In this document: in pieces, positions 8,938-19,826 of the stretch
Position numbering within the stretch: position 1 is the stretch's first letter
Layout: each line of letters starts with the position of its first letter
Assembly (NCBI GenBank): GCA_004151065.3
Contig: NWUY0300000495.1
Span: forward strand, 23,125-49,663
DNA length: 26,539 nucleotides
From: Larix sibirica
Taxonomy: Eukaryota > Streptophyta > Pinopsida > Pinales > Pinaceae
Direction of reading: 5' to 3'
The notes under the pieces: model-generated
The model's database searches: none
Seen by the model: the letters and a program-made list of their open reading frames with translations, nothing else
What the model was told of the DNA's origin: nothing
Translations under genes and position numbers: made by a program

Positions 8938-9630
8938 ATGATGGATCAGCCCCAACAAGCTATTCCTACTCCATTCAATTAACATGAGTGGAACTTTGAG
9001 GCCATTATTCTCTTGAGGAGTAAGGGTCTTTATATGATTACTATGGGACATGAAATTGAGCCAAATTTTGTAGTGGAGAAAGAAAAGTGGTTTAATGGGA
9101 TGGATGATTCCTTTGGGTTGTTTTTCTTTTCAATTTATCTAGATATTTGGTTTCATATTGAATATACATCAAAACCGAACAAAGTATGAACCATATTAGA
9201 GGATATTTTCGGGAAGCGGGATATCCTATGGGGACACCAATTGGAGAACGAACTCATTGCTTTGATCCTAGGTAACTTCAACACTATTCAATATTTTTTC
9301 AGCAAGTTTAAGGCATTTTTATTGTAGGTCATGTTGTGTGGAATTGAGAAGAAAAAGGGAGTAGATTATACTATCTATCCTCTCAAAACTAGGTCCAAAA
9401 TACTCAAGGTTTGTATGTTCCTTCCATGCTACAAAACTAGTTATGGGAACCACATGGAAGATGCCATATTTGGATGATTTTGTTATCATGCTCACTCAAA
9501 AACATGATAATATAGTTCAAATGGTTCCCCTAAAGTCCTCAAAGTGCCATTCCCTTGTAGCATATGAGGGAACTAATACAAGAAACAAGATAGACAAGAA
9601 AAAGAAAGGAAAAAAAGGTTCTAAGTCCTA
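8938..9630 (+). pseudogene. gag: Copia gag, degenerate
   Basis: One frame from the ATG at 8938 covers the UBN2/gag region: WNFEAIILLRSKGLYMI, ILEDIFGKRDILWGHQLENE and TIQYFFSKFKAFLL, all typical of copia capsid. In-frame stops interrupt it after FN, after KV and after FLL, and it ends at 9475-9477. The C-terminal gag continues in another frame (DDFVIMLTQKHDNIVQM, then SLVAYEGTNTRNKIDKKKK) to a stop near 9630, which shows a frameshift around 9450-9475. No functional Gag can be made. Confidence 0.85.
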
Positions 9631-9684
9631 AATCCAATGGGGAAAACTCCAACCCAAAGGTGGGGAAGAAGAAGGAAAAATAAA

Positions 9685-9880
9685 AGTGAAGCTACTATAA
9701 TAGAGGTTTTTATCCTAAGAATTCATGCATGAGTAATATCATAGATCAGATGGCACAAAATCTTCAATAGAACAATCTAGCAATGTTGGAAAATGTTCGG
9801 AAAAACGATGTTGAAAAGACTCCTGATTATCGAGGCTAACGAACAAAAGGTCATGTTGTGGTTGTTGTTTATTCGTAATC
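9685..9880 (+). pseudogene. Gag zinc knuckle and linker, degenerate
   Basis: The reading SYYNRGFYPKNSCM followed by IIDQMAQNLQ corresponds to the copia CCHC knuckle. The first Cys is replaced next to a stop, the second is Tyr, the His is Tyr, and only the last Cys survives. A stop after NLQ and another near 9838 break the linker to protease. Confidence 0.7.
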
Positions 9881-9887
9881 AACCACA

Positions 9888-10118
9888 TATATTCTTGATT
9901 TAGGTGCCTCTAATGGTATGGAAGCATCAAGATATTCCTTCACTTCTTTGGAGCCTTGCATTAGTACTCCCATTCTAATGGGAGATGACACACATGTTCC
10001 GATATGTGGGAAAGGTACGATTGATCTAGTTGATGGGTATTTTCAAAATTCATGTGTCCTAATTGTTCAGAAATTTCTTGTCCATATATTAGATTACACA
10101 TTCAAGTTCTTGAAATAA
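9888..10118 (+). pseudogene. Copia aspartic protease, degenerate
   Basis: The frame reads YILDLGASNGMEASRYSFTS, then ILMGDDTHVPICGKGTIDLV. The active-site triad of the family, D-S/T-G, is here D-L-G, so the catalytic Asp remains but the neighbouring Ser/Thr is lost. The domain stays open to a TAA at 10116-10118, though the C-terminal flap region diverges from family expectation. Upstream stops separate it from gag. Confidence 0.8.
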
Positions 10119-10279
10119 ATTGGTATTCACTCTGGACTTAGTGGCGATTTTAGAAATTTTTGACGAGACACGCGTTCATGTCAAGGTAGCAAACCATCAA
10201 TCCAAGTTATATATATATTTTCCCATTCCATTCCTAAATGTACTTCTAATACATTTTTAACCCATAGTACTGAAGTGAG

Positions 10280-10698
10280 AAATTTATGGCATGAGATATT
10301 TGGACATCTCAATTATAGGTAATTGAGGCAACTCAACAAGGAAGTCATGGTAATAGGTTGCTGAACATAAAATTTTCAAATGGAGTTTTTCAGGGCTATA
10401 TACTTGGAAAACATACTAAAGAGATATTCGAGGAGGGGGAGGATTGGAGAGAATCTTCAACCCTTGAAATTGTCCATAGTGACATCACAAGAACATTCCC
10501 TTTACTTTCCTTGAGTAGGGCAAGGTATGTTTTAACATTCATTGATGATTGGTTTAGATTTACCTGGGTGTATTTTTTGAAACAAAAATTTGAAATATTT
10601 GAGTTCCGTAAAGACTTCAAGGATTTTGTAGAGAATCATTCAGTGTAGCATATCAAGATCCTGCACATAGATAATTGAGGGGAATATATGAATAAGTG
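10280..10698 (+). pseudogene. Copia integrase N-terminal half, truncated
   Basis: GAG-pre-integrase reads NLWHEIFGHLNYR followed by a stop and LRQLNKE, keeping both zinc His residues. After a frameshift, a 96-codon frame (10358-10648) continues VFQGYILGKHTKEIF, where both zinc Cys have become Phe and Tyr, then STLEIVHSDITRTF with the first catalytic Asp and RYVLTFIDDWFRFTWVYFLK. Past the stop at 10646 the same frame gives KILHIDN, a stop, and GEYMNK: the second catalytic Asp with the following Gly mutated to a stop. Catalytic Glu and everything after are missing. Confidence 0.88.
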
Positions 10699-13145
10699 TG
10701 TGTTGTACCCACAACAACTCCCCTGCATTTTTTACCAAAATGAAGGGTACCCCTCTTAAAATTTTGAAAAACTCACTATTTACCCTACTTTGGTTTGATA
10801 GATTTTGGTTTAGGACTTGCTGCTTGAACTGATGTTGATCTTCTTATGACACTTATATAATTTCATCTCTTTTATCTTATTTAGCATTTCTTTTATCTAT
10901 GGATCCGAAATGGATGCCAAGCTTTATTGAGTTTTCGGTTCCACCTTTTCGAGCTGGTTACATCTTGATTATACTTTTGATAAGACTCATTTTTTATGTT
11001 CTCGATCCCCACATTTCCTACATGTTTCTGATATCGGGTTGTAGGTTTATTCTGTTCATACCTTTAGACATCAATCGAATCTGAAATCCATTTTTCGGTC
11101 GATTTAAATGCTATTTTGGATCCGTGACTTCGAGATGTCCACCTTGGGAAAGCTTTTGATTATTTTCATTCCCCAATTTTTTACCCCTGATATTTTCCTT
11201 TTCGATATTATGGACCTGACGTGCATCCTTAATTCAATTATGAATTACCCACAAATCCATTACTGCGGAGAGATGTCATTGGAAGTATCATTTACTTACT
11301 TTTAACCTTCCAATGTTTTGAAAAGGATAAAGTTTGTTGGATATCAGATGTCAGGTTTGAAATTTCATTATTCGTTTGGTCATTCTGACATTCGCAGACT
11401 CAAGGTTTATTTATAATTTTTAATCATCGATCCATTCTTTTAGAGTTGAATTTTCAAGATATTTTGGGTATTGATCCGATTTACTTCCAAGGTTCCAAAT
11501 TTGAATCATTGCTATGTTTTTATCTTCAAAACAACCATTTTGAGCCTCATAAGTTTCGTATGATTGATGATTTCACTTTGTTTCACGAGATGATGATTGA
11601 TGGTTACCTCCATTGATTTTTGGGATTTAAATTTTTTATTTGTTTTTTTTCTTTACACGATTATGGATCTTACATTAGTTTGGTATTTGAGCTTGATTGA
11701 GTATTATTTATGCTTTTGCATGTCTAGAAATCCTGATATCTTGTAAATAATTGTATTTTGTTTGCTTGGATTTGCTTAATGTTTTTTATGTTTAATTTGA
11801 GATTATTTAAATCATGATAGTGTTCCTAATCCTGCTTTGGTTGTCATTAAATTAATTTGTGTGTTTGAGAAAGATTTTTTATCAAATAATTCATCATAAA
11901 TTTGCATAATTTAATTTTATGAGACCAATGTTTTTAGCTCATTTTAGATTCTAATTTCTTTCATTCAATGTAATTTTTTAGTTTCATGCTTCTTTATATA
12001 TTATTGAAATTAAACTTTAATATTTGCAAATGTAAAGCATAAATAGCTTTTGATCCTGAATGGGATTTTCTTTTTAGAAAAAATGAAAATATCGGAATAT
12101 CTTGATTTCCTTTTGTAAACTAAAAGTTTTTTATTATATATTATTTTGCAAAAGGAAATATTATAATTAAAATAAAACAAGATATTCTAATTTTTAATTT
12201 GCTTTGTATTTCAATTTTTGGGAAATGGTTATATTGGAAATCCAAGGCCTTAATTTTCTGACATTATTGGAATGATTCATTTTCTATACATGTACATGAG
12301 AGGCCTATTTTTATTTGAGATTTTGAAGTTTTTTGTGTGAGTATGGTAAAATGATTAGCATGGATCCCATTTTCTATGACTTCCCTATCCTTTCCTACAA
12401 ACTACAATGTATGGAAAAAATATAAACACATGAAACTTATTTTCTCCATGGGATAATGAATTTAACATTTAGATCAACGATTACAATTAATCCAAAATGA
12501 AATCAATGGCTACTGAGTGCTAACTTCCAAGAGCAATATCTTGAGTTCTAAAAGGCCAAATTAAGCCTAAAATAACTCGCTAGAAAGATGGAGATGTGAA
12601 GAATGAATTGGAAAGATCAATTTTTTCAAATAGAGAGTTAAAATGCCCCAAAAATATGCTTGAAAAGTGAATCATGAATTTGTTTAGATTTATTTGGATT
12701 ACACGTTTGAATGGTTTTATTTCATCTAGATTTTTAAATAATGTTTTTTTATTTTATTTTTATTTTTAATTGTACAGGTGTGGATTTGGATTTGAATAAA
12801 ATTGGATATGAACAACCAAAAATCCAAGAAGGATATATCGAAATCTCAAATTATGAGCAGTGAACCATATGCCAAATTGAAATGAGCAGTTATCTTTGAA
12901 TACGATTTTTGGGGCAATGAGGATGAATTTGGAAAATAAGGGACATGGGTTTTGTGCAGAATGAGCTGAATTAGTTGAATTTAAAACAAAATATATAAAA
13001 AAGAATGTGCAGTTTGAGAGATATGTCCATTTTTCCAAAACATAATTTACCAAATTTATATTATGGATGGATTTGCAAAATGTCTTCAGTTGAATGGAAC
13101 ACCTAGCAAGTTAGTTCAGGAATTGGGGGAGTCGATCTTATCCTC
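10699..13145. other. AT-rich stretch without recognisable gene
   Basis: Short frames at 10899-11084, 11108-11305 and 12766-13053 (minus) are hydrophobic or low complexity and match nothing I know. The sequence just after the copia break (ttgtacccacaacaactccc) is not a recognisable LTR start. The remainder is T-rich with no tRNA, rRNA or repeat array. Confidence 0.6.
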
Positions 13146-13219
13146 CCAATCATTCTTTTTTGTATAAATAGTTATCTGATATGAAAACAAATGAGTGGAG
13201 GTCTCCAGAGTAAAATAAA
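13146..13219 (+). promoter_or_regulatory. Promoter- or LTR-like patch (CCAAT, TATA, AATAAA)
   Basis: CCAAT at 13146-13150, TATAAATA at 13163-13170 and AATAAA at 13214-13219 are followed by ttcttctctgcaatacaaac. This close TATA-to-polyA spacing is typical of the U3-R part of copia LTRs, so a decayed solo LTR is as likely as a host promoter. No PBS follows. Confidence 0.3.
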
Positions 13220-13874
13220 TTTCTTCTCTGCAATACAAACTTGTTGGGCATTTGAAGCATGTGATTTACTATTTAGATTCTGTTGAGTAAACTATGTAAT
13301 ATATTTTGGAGCTAGTTAATAGAATTAAGAGATATTCTGCAATTTTGATCTCAGTTTCATAAGTAAATGGAATGGAGTTTGCATTTTATCTATGTTGTTT
13401 TAATTCTCCTTTTTCTAGTTTGATTCTGCAATACATCTCTATAATATGTTGGTTATTATTTCATATTCATATTCAATTACCTATATTTAGTCTTTGGAAG
13501 TTTTTATTTATTGCGGCATTGATATCACTCAGTTTGTGATGAACATAGTTTTGATATCTTCTCAACTATTGTTCATTATATGATCACTAATTTCTTTATG
13601 CTTTTAGATCTTTTAATATTTTTTTGTAAACTAGATATAGAACCTTATATTGTCTTCAACGAAATATACAACAAAATATACAGTGTCTGGGTGGTACTGG
13701 GCCCTCTCATGAAAGAGAAAACAGACCCCAAAAAATAGTTTAAGACAAGTATTATAAGTATCATCCTACAGAGGAAACCAAGTTTTGTTGTAAAAGGAGA
13801 AATAACAGAACTACTGATATGCAAAAGGCACCAAGTTTGAAACCAAAAAGATTTAAACATAACTAAAAGAAAGC
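13220..13874. other. Spacer upstream of the signal-peptide frame
   Basis: No gene recognised. The minus-strand frame at 13645-13860 looks fortuitous. The last 100 bases are A-rich and would be the 5' leader if the frame at 13875 is expressed. Confidence 0.45.
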
Positions 13875-14057
13875 ATGAAACGCTTAATTACTGTTGTATT
13901 CCTTTTGCTCGGGCTGGGTGGTCAGGTCCTTGGCCAAGGTGATCCNGGAATTTACCCTAGGGAAACCCTCTATGACTTGACCCTTAAACTATTATTGTTT
14001 ATGGTTTCAAAAAAGGGATCTCTAATATTCAAATTTTTGGTGACACAATGGGTGTGA
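13875..14057 (+). CDS. Short frame with predicted signal peptide; possible first exon
   Basis: The 60-codon frame begins MKRLITVVFLLLGLGGQVLG: basic n-region, hydrophobic core and a small-residue end, a textbook secretory signal, followed by QGDPGIYPRETLYDL. The ambiguous base at 13946 is the third position of CCN, so residue 24 is Pro whatever the base. GC content is locally higher than in the flanks. After about residue 35 the sequence turns into low-complexity hydrophobic text, so this may be only the remains of a first exon of a secreted or receptor-type protein. Family not recognised, and no clear donor was found. Confidence 0.3.
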   Translation: MKRLITVVFLLLGLGGQVLGQGDXGIYPRETLYDLTLKLLLFMVSKKGSLIFKFLVTQWV

Positions 14058-14835
14058 TAAATTGGATGTGGGGTACTTATAATTTACAAAAATACATGTC
14101 AAGGCCCATTTTCTATGAGATCTAGCTTTACAATTCAAACTTTAACTTTGTATTTTTTCATCATGTATTCAGGGAAAGGAATGAAAATGAATATGTTATT
14201 TCCAAGGCTAGTCTTCAGTTGGATTTCTGTCTATGGCATGTACAATAGATAAAACATGGATAGGTTGTGGAATAATTTCATATTCCTTTGGATGACTCTT
14301 TTATGTTGGATGTCTCCTTTTTCAACTTGATCACAATTTTTGAAATTATGATATCTAGAGCCAATTTTATGTAAATTTTGAACAATGGTATTTTATATGA
14401 GCTTAAGGCAGTTATGCGAGGTCTCATTTCCAATGCTTTGGTAGTTGTTTAACTTTATAATATTTATGTACAAATGTATCATATGAGTTTGGAGGGGGAA
14501 TTCTGATATATGCCCACTTCTTTTTAATTTTGATGATTGACGAAATGCCTCAATGCATATACAAAATGTGAATTTATTATTTTTGAATAAACTCGAATGC
14601 ACATGTGTGCACGCACACACACATATCAACTTGAAAGAAAAATACATTGTACATATACATATAACATTGAGAGAGAGTTAATGTTTTGCTCATATCAATA
14701 TTAAAAAAAATGATTTCCCATTATAACTATAAGATCAATCATTATATATCTTTTGCATAATAAGAAATTGGGTAATAGAGAAAAAGAAGGTCCAATGGTG
14801 TATTCCCAACTAACTATCCATGTATAAAAGATGAT
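14058..14835. other. AT-rich spacer
   Basis: No gene seen. A short CA-rich run with gcacacatgt-like alternating purine-pyrimidine sequence lies at about 14597-14626. Confidence 0.55.
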
Positions 14836-15188
14836 CATTTCCCTTTTTTCCATAAAATATGACTTGTAACATCATTGTATATGTGGCAATTTTGTGCCTA
14901 TATATAGTCTCATGAACAATCATATATCCTGTTAAAACTTTCAATGAAAACTAGCATATGAAGATTGTATATCAGTGGATTCATCAACTCCAACATTGTT
15001 TTCCTTACTAATTGTCTATATCAGTGCTAGCATTTCCCTTTTTAGGGACACAAAATATGACCTGTAACATCATTATATTATGCATGTGGTAATTGTGTGC
15101 CTATCTATAACCTCAAAAATAGTCATATAACCTATTAATATTTTTGATAAATATTGACATATAAATTATGGTTTCTAATGGAGTCATC
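14836..15188 (+). repeat. Diverged direct duplication (150 and 158 bp)
   Basis: Copy 1 at 14836-14985 and copy 2 at 15031-15188 share catttccctttt, aaaatatga, tgtaacatcatt, a tgtgcctat motif, catat blocks and a final gtcatc/ttcatc. Roughly three quarters of positions match by eye, with small indels. No coding frame or transposon end is visible. Confidence 0.7.
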
Positions 15189-16596
15189 AGAAGAAAGTGG
15201 AAAGTAGTGTTCCTCTAGGATATCACCATTCCTTATTTCCCTCTATAACCTTGCACTAGGAACTAGTTGTATCATTTCCTTGGACAATGAGTCTACTTCC
15301 CTATTAAATCATCTATAGAGATGTTCAAAGCAACTTGTATTAAAAAAAAATAAACATGTTTTGAATTAATTGGATTATTTTTTATTATTACTAATTATTA
15401 TTTTATTTTTTGTTAATATTGACAAGATTGATTATTAGTATGTATTTATTTTATGCACTAACATTCAATCAATTTCACACCGTGAAAGAAAAAAAACATT
15501 CATACATAAACATAATTATGAAATATTAAATTAAATGAAAAAATAACCGTGTGCATTTTTTTACCTACAATAAGGGGTATACTACCACCCCAGGGAAATA
15601 TCAACTTTGTATACGACATTGCACCAAAAAATATCTGAACATATAACCAAATGAATTTGACAAAAGAAGTTGATTAAAATATTGCCAATTCCTTCTTACC
15701 TTCTAAACCCTCCTGGTCCTTGTTTTGTACAAACATAAAAAAATATAAGTTCAATACTTCTAATATTTATAAATGTAATAAAGTTCTTATATAATAAACT
15801 TCTTGCAAGTTAAATTTTTTTCAATACCCTATGGTCCCTTTGAACCACTCTTGTTATCACTAGTTTGGAAGAATGTGATAATAAATCAATTAATTAAAGA
15901 CTAATTTCAAAATATATAAGTTAAAAATTAGATATAATTAATAATTAATTATCAGGGATATGGGTTGATAAATTTCCACCATTATTTCATAACCATACTT
16001 GAGGGCATACTTCATTTTGTCACGGTTAGCTCTTGACTATTATAATTTAATTGTATGAAATAAGAGAAAACCATATTTAATAATGACATAAATTAAACTA
16101 GAATATCAACATCGTTTACTAGTTACTATTGTTCAAAGATATTATAATAAATGAGATTATATAGATAAACTTACAAAGTGGCCTCTAATAGAGGATCTCT
16201 TTTAGAATCTCTTGTCTTGACCGATAGACTGTGTACTTTTTATTTTTTTAGCGTGGATTTGGGCTATACACAAGTTATCATAAGACCAATTAAGTCTATT
16301 ATCATTTGACAAATAACCACAAAATAGTTCAAAAAATTACATCAAAGAAAAAGTACAATGTGGCAATGCCAAGGTAGCTCCTAGATCGATGCCAAAAGCA
16401 TATAAAAAAAACTTAAAATTAAAAGATTAAACAATTAGTGAATTAGGAAAGTGCAATAGTGTTTAACATTAATTATGTAGAAGTTAAAATATTAATGGTA
16501 AATTATCATAAACAGATTTTAATTTATACTTCAACTAATTATATATTATTTATTACCTCCATGGCCTTTTTGTTGTGGTGGTTGAGGGTTCACTCC
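15189..16596. other. AT-rich spacer with A/T microsatellite patches
   Basis: Contains a TTA-rich patch around 15375-15420 and AT-rich runs at 15900-15950. The plus-strand frame at 16459-16671 is low quality and overlaps the better minus-strand frame at 16597. No gene recognised. Confidence 0.5.
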
Positions 16597-16870
16597 TCAT
16601 CTTGCCTTCTCACGGGATATATTTTGAACCTCTTCATAATCCTTAAGGATGTGTTTAAAGAGCTTTATTAAAATCCCTTGGTCTACTTTTTGTTTTCTTT
16701 CCCTTTCAAGGTGATCTCTGATGAACTTACCAAAATTGTTCAGAACCATGGAAAATTAAAGCAATTCAAATGTATTTTACCATCTTGTTATCTTCATAAG
16801 TTAATTCTTTATCATCTTTCGAGAAAAATATTTTCCTTAATTCATCATCTCGACACCATGTGCTCAAACA
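16597..16870 (-). pseudogene. Broken minus-strand coding trace, family uncertain
   Basis: Two protein-like frames abut in different phases. The upstream one (16766-16870) includes WCRDDELRKIFFSKDDKELT before a stop. The downstream one (16597-16749, 50 codons from an ATG) begins MVLNNFGKFIRDHLERERKQ and continues KVDQGILIKLFKHIL, ending at a TGA. The spacing of ERER, a hydrophobic-Asp pair and LIKLF faintly recalls the conserved segment of cullins before the second cullin repeat, but the likeness is weak and may be chance. A GTAAGT at the phase change may be a splice donor. Frames are seen; homology is speculative. Confidence 0.3.
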
Positions 16871-17249
16871 TCAATATGCATGTCATAGATAATAAAAAAG
16901 TACCATGGAAAATGAAAAATGTAGTATATTGGATTCAATTAATACTACATTGTACGCTCTAAATTTCCTTGAAAACATAAGGTAAATTGTACCTTAGCTA
17001 ACATGCATAGAATGAATTCTATTGAGACTCAATGAATTGAATCCATCTCAAGCATCACATCCTCATCTGTATGTGGTCTCTATTTTGTTGTTAGCCTTAA
17101 AAATATCAATATTTTATCATTAACTTTTTTTTGTAACAAAAAGCATAATATAGTAATTAATGATTAGAATTATAAATGCATCCCTTCATTAAAAAATACA
17201 TATATTACAATATTATATTAAAATCATAAACTATACATTTGCAACTCAC

Positions 17250-17366
17250 TAGGGGCATTTTTCCTTCGTTAACTACTTTTGTTTTACTCTGCACAGTTCT
17301 TCGACATTCGTCCTCTATTTCCCCGTACTTGGCATCATCATCTAATCCATCTCCTTTGGAAGCCAT
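17250..17366 (-). CDS. Possible first exon, product unknown
   Basis: From the ATG at 17366 the minus strand gives 39 codons of acidic-basic text (MASKGDGLDDDAKYGEIEDE, then CRRTVQSKTKVVNEGKMPL) ending exactly at a strong donor GTGAGT (17249 downward). Unspliced, the frame stays open to 17205. The composition differs clearly from the hydrophobic AT-rich shadow frames around it. It may belong to the same fossil gene as the frames at 16597-16870 on the same strand, but I could not join phases. Family not recognised. Confidence 0.3.
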
Positions 17367-17851
17367 ATGATTTGCAGGCATATTAAAATGACAAACTACC
17401 AATGTAAGTACATAAAATCCACATAATAAACTATATGCATAATTTGGCATGAGCATTGAAAATACACATGCATAACACCAACATATCGAGGGGATCTTAA
17501 GTCATAGAAGATGCTAACTAAGAAATAGAGTATTGTAGTAGTTATTATTATATATATAAATTGGCTATCCCAACATGATCAACACCATCATGACCTGCGC
17601 TCATTCCAATGCATCTACTTGGATGTGTTAAAAGTAGGAGGGGAGTGTAAGCAATAGACAAGAGGGGTTAAAGGGCTAACTTGCATTACTTTATTTTACT
17701 ATAAAGTAAAGGGTGTGCATAAACTTAAGTGATACCTCAAACATTGGATTATGGTTTATTTTAAGAGATTAATAAAAATATTAATAATATAATAATAATG
17801 ATATGTAAATAATAATTACTGATATTAATATTATTTGGGTTATCTTCCCTT
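17367..17851. other. AT-rich spacer
   Basis: No gene. Contains (TA)n/(TTA)n patches at 17540-17565 and an AAT-rich run at 17768-17835 that borders the purine tract. Confidence 0.55.
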
Positions 17852-18750
17852 GAAAGAGGAAGAGCATGAGAGAAAGAGAAAGAGAATAAAATGAATGAGA
17901 GGAGAAAGAGGAAAAGGGAGAGGGAGAAGAAGAAAAAGAATATAAATGGTGGGGAGGTGGGGAGAGGCGAATTTTTTTTTATAGAAAGAAGGAGACGGAG
18001 AGGGAGAAGAAGGAGAAGGAGAAGAGGAGGCAGAAAAAGAGGGAGGGGGGAATAAAGCATTACAAGGGGGAGGACAAAAGAAATGATAAGCAAAGGAAGA
18101 TGATAGTGGGAGAAAATGAAAGGGAAATAGAAAGAAGGGAAAAGAGGAGGAGAATATAAATGGAAGGAAGAGGAGGAGTAAGGATAAGGAGAAGAATAAA
18201 AGAGGAAGAAGGAGGAGGCAAGAAGAAAAAACAAAGCGGGTAGGGTAGAGGAATAAAGGAAAAGAGAAATAATGAGAGGGATTTGAGGGAGAAAAAGAGG
18301 ATGAAGAAAGACATCGAGAGTGAGTGTGAGATGAAGGGGAAGGGGAGGGAGAAAAAGAAGAAGGAGGAAGAGAGGAAGAGGAAGGGGAAGGGGAGGGAGA
18401 AAAAGAAGAAGGAGGAAGACAGGAAGAGGAAGGAAAAGGGGAGGGAGAAAATTAGGAATAAGAAAGAGAGGAAGAGGAAGGATGAGGAAAGAGATGATAA
18501 TAAGGGGAAGATCATAGAGGACATGGGGAATTAAAGGATGAGGAAAGAGGAGAAGGAGAGGGACAAGTAGAAGGAAGAAAAAGAGAGGGTGGGGTAAAAA
18601 CAAAGGGAAAGAGAACAAAGGAAAAGGAAGGAGAGGGAGAGGGAGATCATGAAGAATAAAGAGGGAAAGATATAGGAGAATGAGAATAAAGGAAGAAGAA
18701 GAAAGACGTGGAGAGGGGGAGTAAGAGGGGGAAGAGGAAGATGCAAGAGA
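17852..18750 (+). repeat. Purine-rich (GA) tract, about 900 bp
   Basis: The + strand is almost all A and G with scattered T or C; the longest uninterrupted purine run is 87 bp (18333-18419). All three stop codons contain T on this strand and need A or G on the other, so both strands are open by composition alone. This explains the 337-codon minus frame at 17761-18774 (Ser, Leu, Phe, Pro only) and the Lys/Glu/Arg/Gly frame at 18283-18534. Neither is a gene. Such tracts can form intramolecular triplexes. Confidence 0.9.
18333..18451 (+). repeat. 48-bp GA minisatellite, about 2.5 copies
   Basis: gggagggagaaaaagaagaa recurs at a 48-bp period (gagggag starts aligned at 18346, 18394 and 18442), with gaagaggaagg between. 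The third copy diverges after gagaaaa. Confidence 0.85.
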
Positions 18751-19470
18751 TATGTAAAACCTAGAAATTGGCATGTTTTTGTTTTTGTTTTGTAAAATGG
18801 GATCTCAATTCATAGGTTTATAAAGTAAAATCCATCCTAACTACATCCCAAATCCCATTCCAAATATACTAGTATAAAAGTAATAGGGGCAAAAGAGAAA
18901 AAATCTTACATTTGGATCTATTAAATCTGGCGAAGGGCCCTCAAATATTCTTTGTTGCTCTTGATGAATGGTCCGCGAAACTCTCAGCTCCAACAAGATC
19001 TATCCCATAAGTTAATGTAAAAATGAAATGGTGGTGACCTCCTTTTTCCACTTTATGTTTGAAATTCATAGATTGTGTGATGCAAACCTAATTTTTATTT
19101 CTTTTTTTTTTTCCAAATTCCATGTATTTGTGTCACATAAGTGACAAAATCCGCTTATTTTAATTGATTGTTTTAACACAAGACTCTTGTTGTATTGTGA
19201 ATGTGTTGTGGTTGTGTTAGATTTACATTAATTCTAATTTTTTGCAAGAAATAATTTAATTGAATATAATGGCCAAAAAAATGCCAAATAATAATGATAA
19301 TAATAATAAAAATAATAAACATAATATTAATTATAATAAAAAAACATTTAAAACATATGCATAGCCTCATGTGCATTATGTGCATGTAGAAGATGGAAAC
19401 AAATATTCAATATGGGTTAAAACTTTTCAACAAATGCGAACAACTAAAAAGCACCTCATGATGGACTCCA
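18751..19470. other. AT-rich spacer
   Basis: No gene. Poly-T near 19103-19112 and an AAT/ATA-rich microsatellite at about 19286-19342, which also creates the Ile-rich minus frame at 19173-19385. Confidence 0.55.
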
Positions 19471-19826
19471 CCTTAATGTGAAAAACATATTAAGTAAATA
19501 CTTAGATGCCATTCTAAAAGGAACTTTAAAAGAATAGACGCAAATTTAGAGCATTATATGCATATGAGTAATGGGGAAATGGCTTTATAAAACCTTAATA
19601 TGAAAAACATAGTACGTAAATATGAGAGGAGTTGTAAAGAATAGAAGAAAATTCAGAGTAGGATGTGCATATGGGTAATGGGTTAAATGCTTTATATGAC
19701 TTTAATATGAAAAACATAATAAGTAAATACCTAGGTGTCATCAACTTTAGATATTTCAAAACTAAATATGGAAATTTAGAAAAGCATACGTAGATGATTA
19801 AAGGGTAAAATGCTTTAAGTGGCAGT
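19471..19826 (+). repeat. Three-copy tandem repeat, 107-122 bp period
   Basis: Units begin at 19471, 19593 and about 19700 with ccttaatgtgaaaaacat or close variants, then aagtaaata, an A-rich middle and a late gggtaa..ggcttta block. Unit 2 is shortened. Fainter echoes (aaatgcactataaatagt, aaattgcattagaaatagt) continue to about 20025. Confidence 0.75.

Larger units (their letters stand above)
8097..10698 (+). mobile_element. Truncated, dead Ty1/copia retrotransposon
   Basis: In order: 5' LTR, initiator-Met PBS, gag, zinc knuckle, protease, GAG-pre-integrase and the start of the integrase core. That order, integrase before any RT, is diagnostic for copia. Every domain carries stops or lost key residues. 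Homology ends about 10698, just after the second catalytic Asp region of integrase; RT, RNase H, PPT and 3' LTR are missing from the window. No target duplication can be tested because one end is lost. Confidence 0.9.

Noticed and set aside
10690-10730. Possible second LTR start at the copia break (ttgtacccacaac)
   Set aside because: No TG...CA pairing, PBS or matching second copy found in the window.
10899-11305. Two hydrophobic plus-strand frames as membrane proteins
   Set aside because: T-rich DNA gives Leu, Ile and Phe-rich translations by composition; no conserved motif or splice context.
18283-18534. Plus-strand Lys/Glu/Arg-rich frame
   Set aside because: Same purine tract and the 48-bp repeat read in a stop-free frame; no non-repeat protein features.
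17761-18774. 337-codon minus-strand open frame resembling a membrane protein
   Set aside because: It is the complement of a purine-rich tract that cannot contain stop codons; composition alone (Ser, Leu, Phe, Pro) explains its length.
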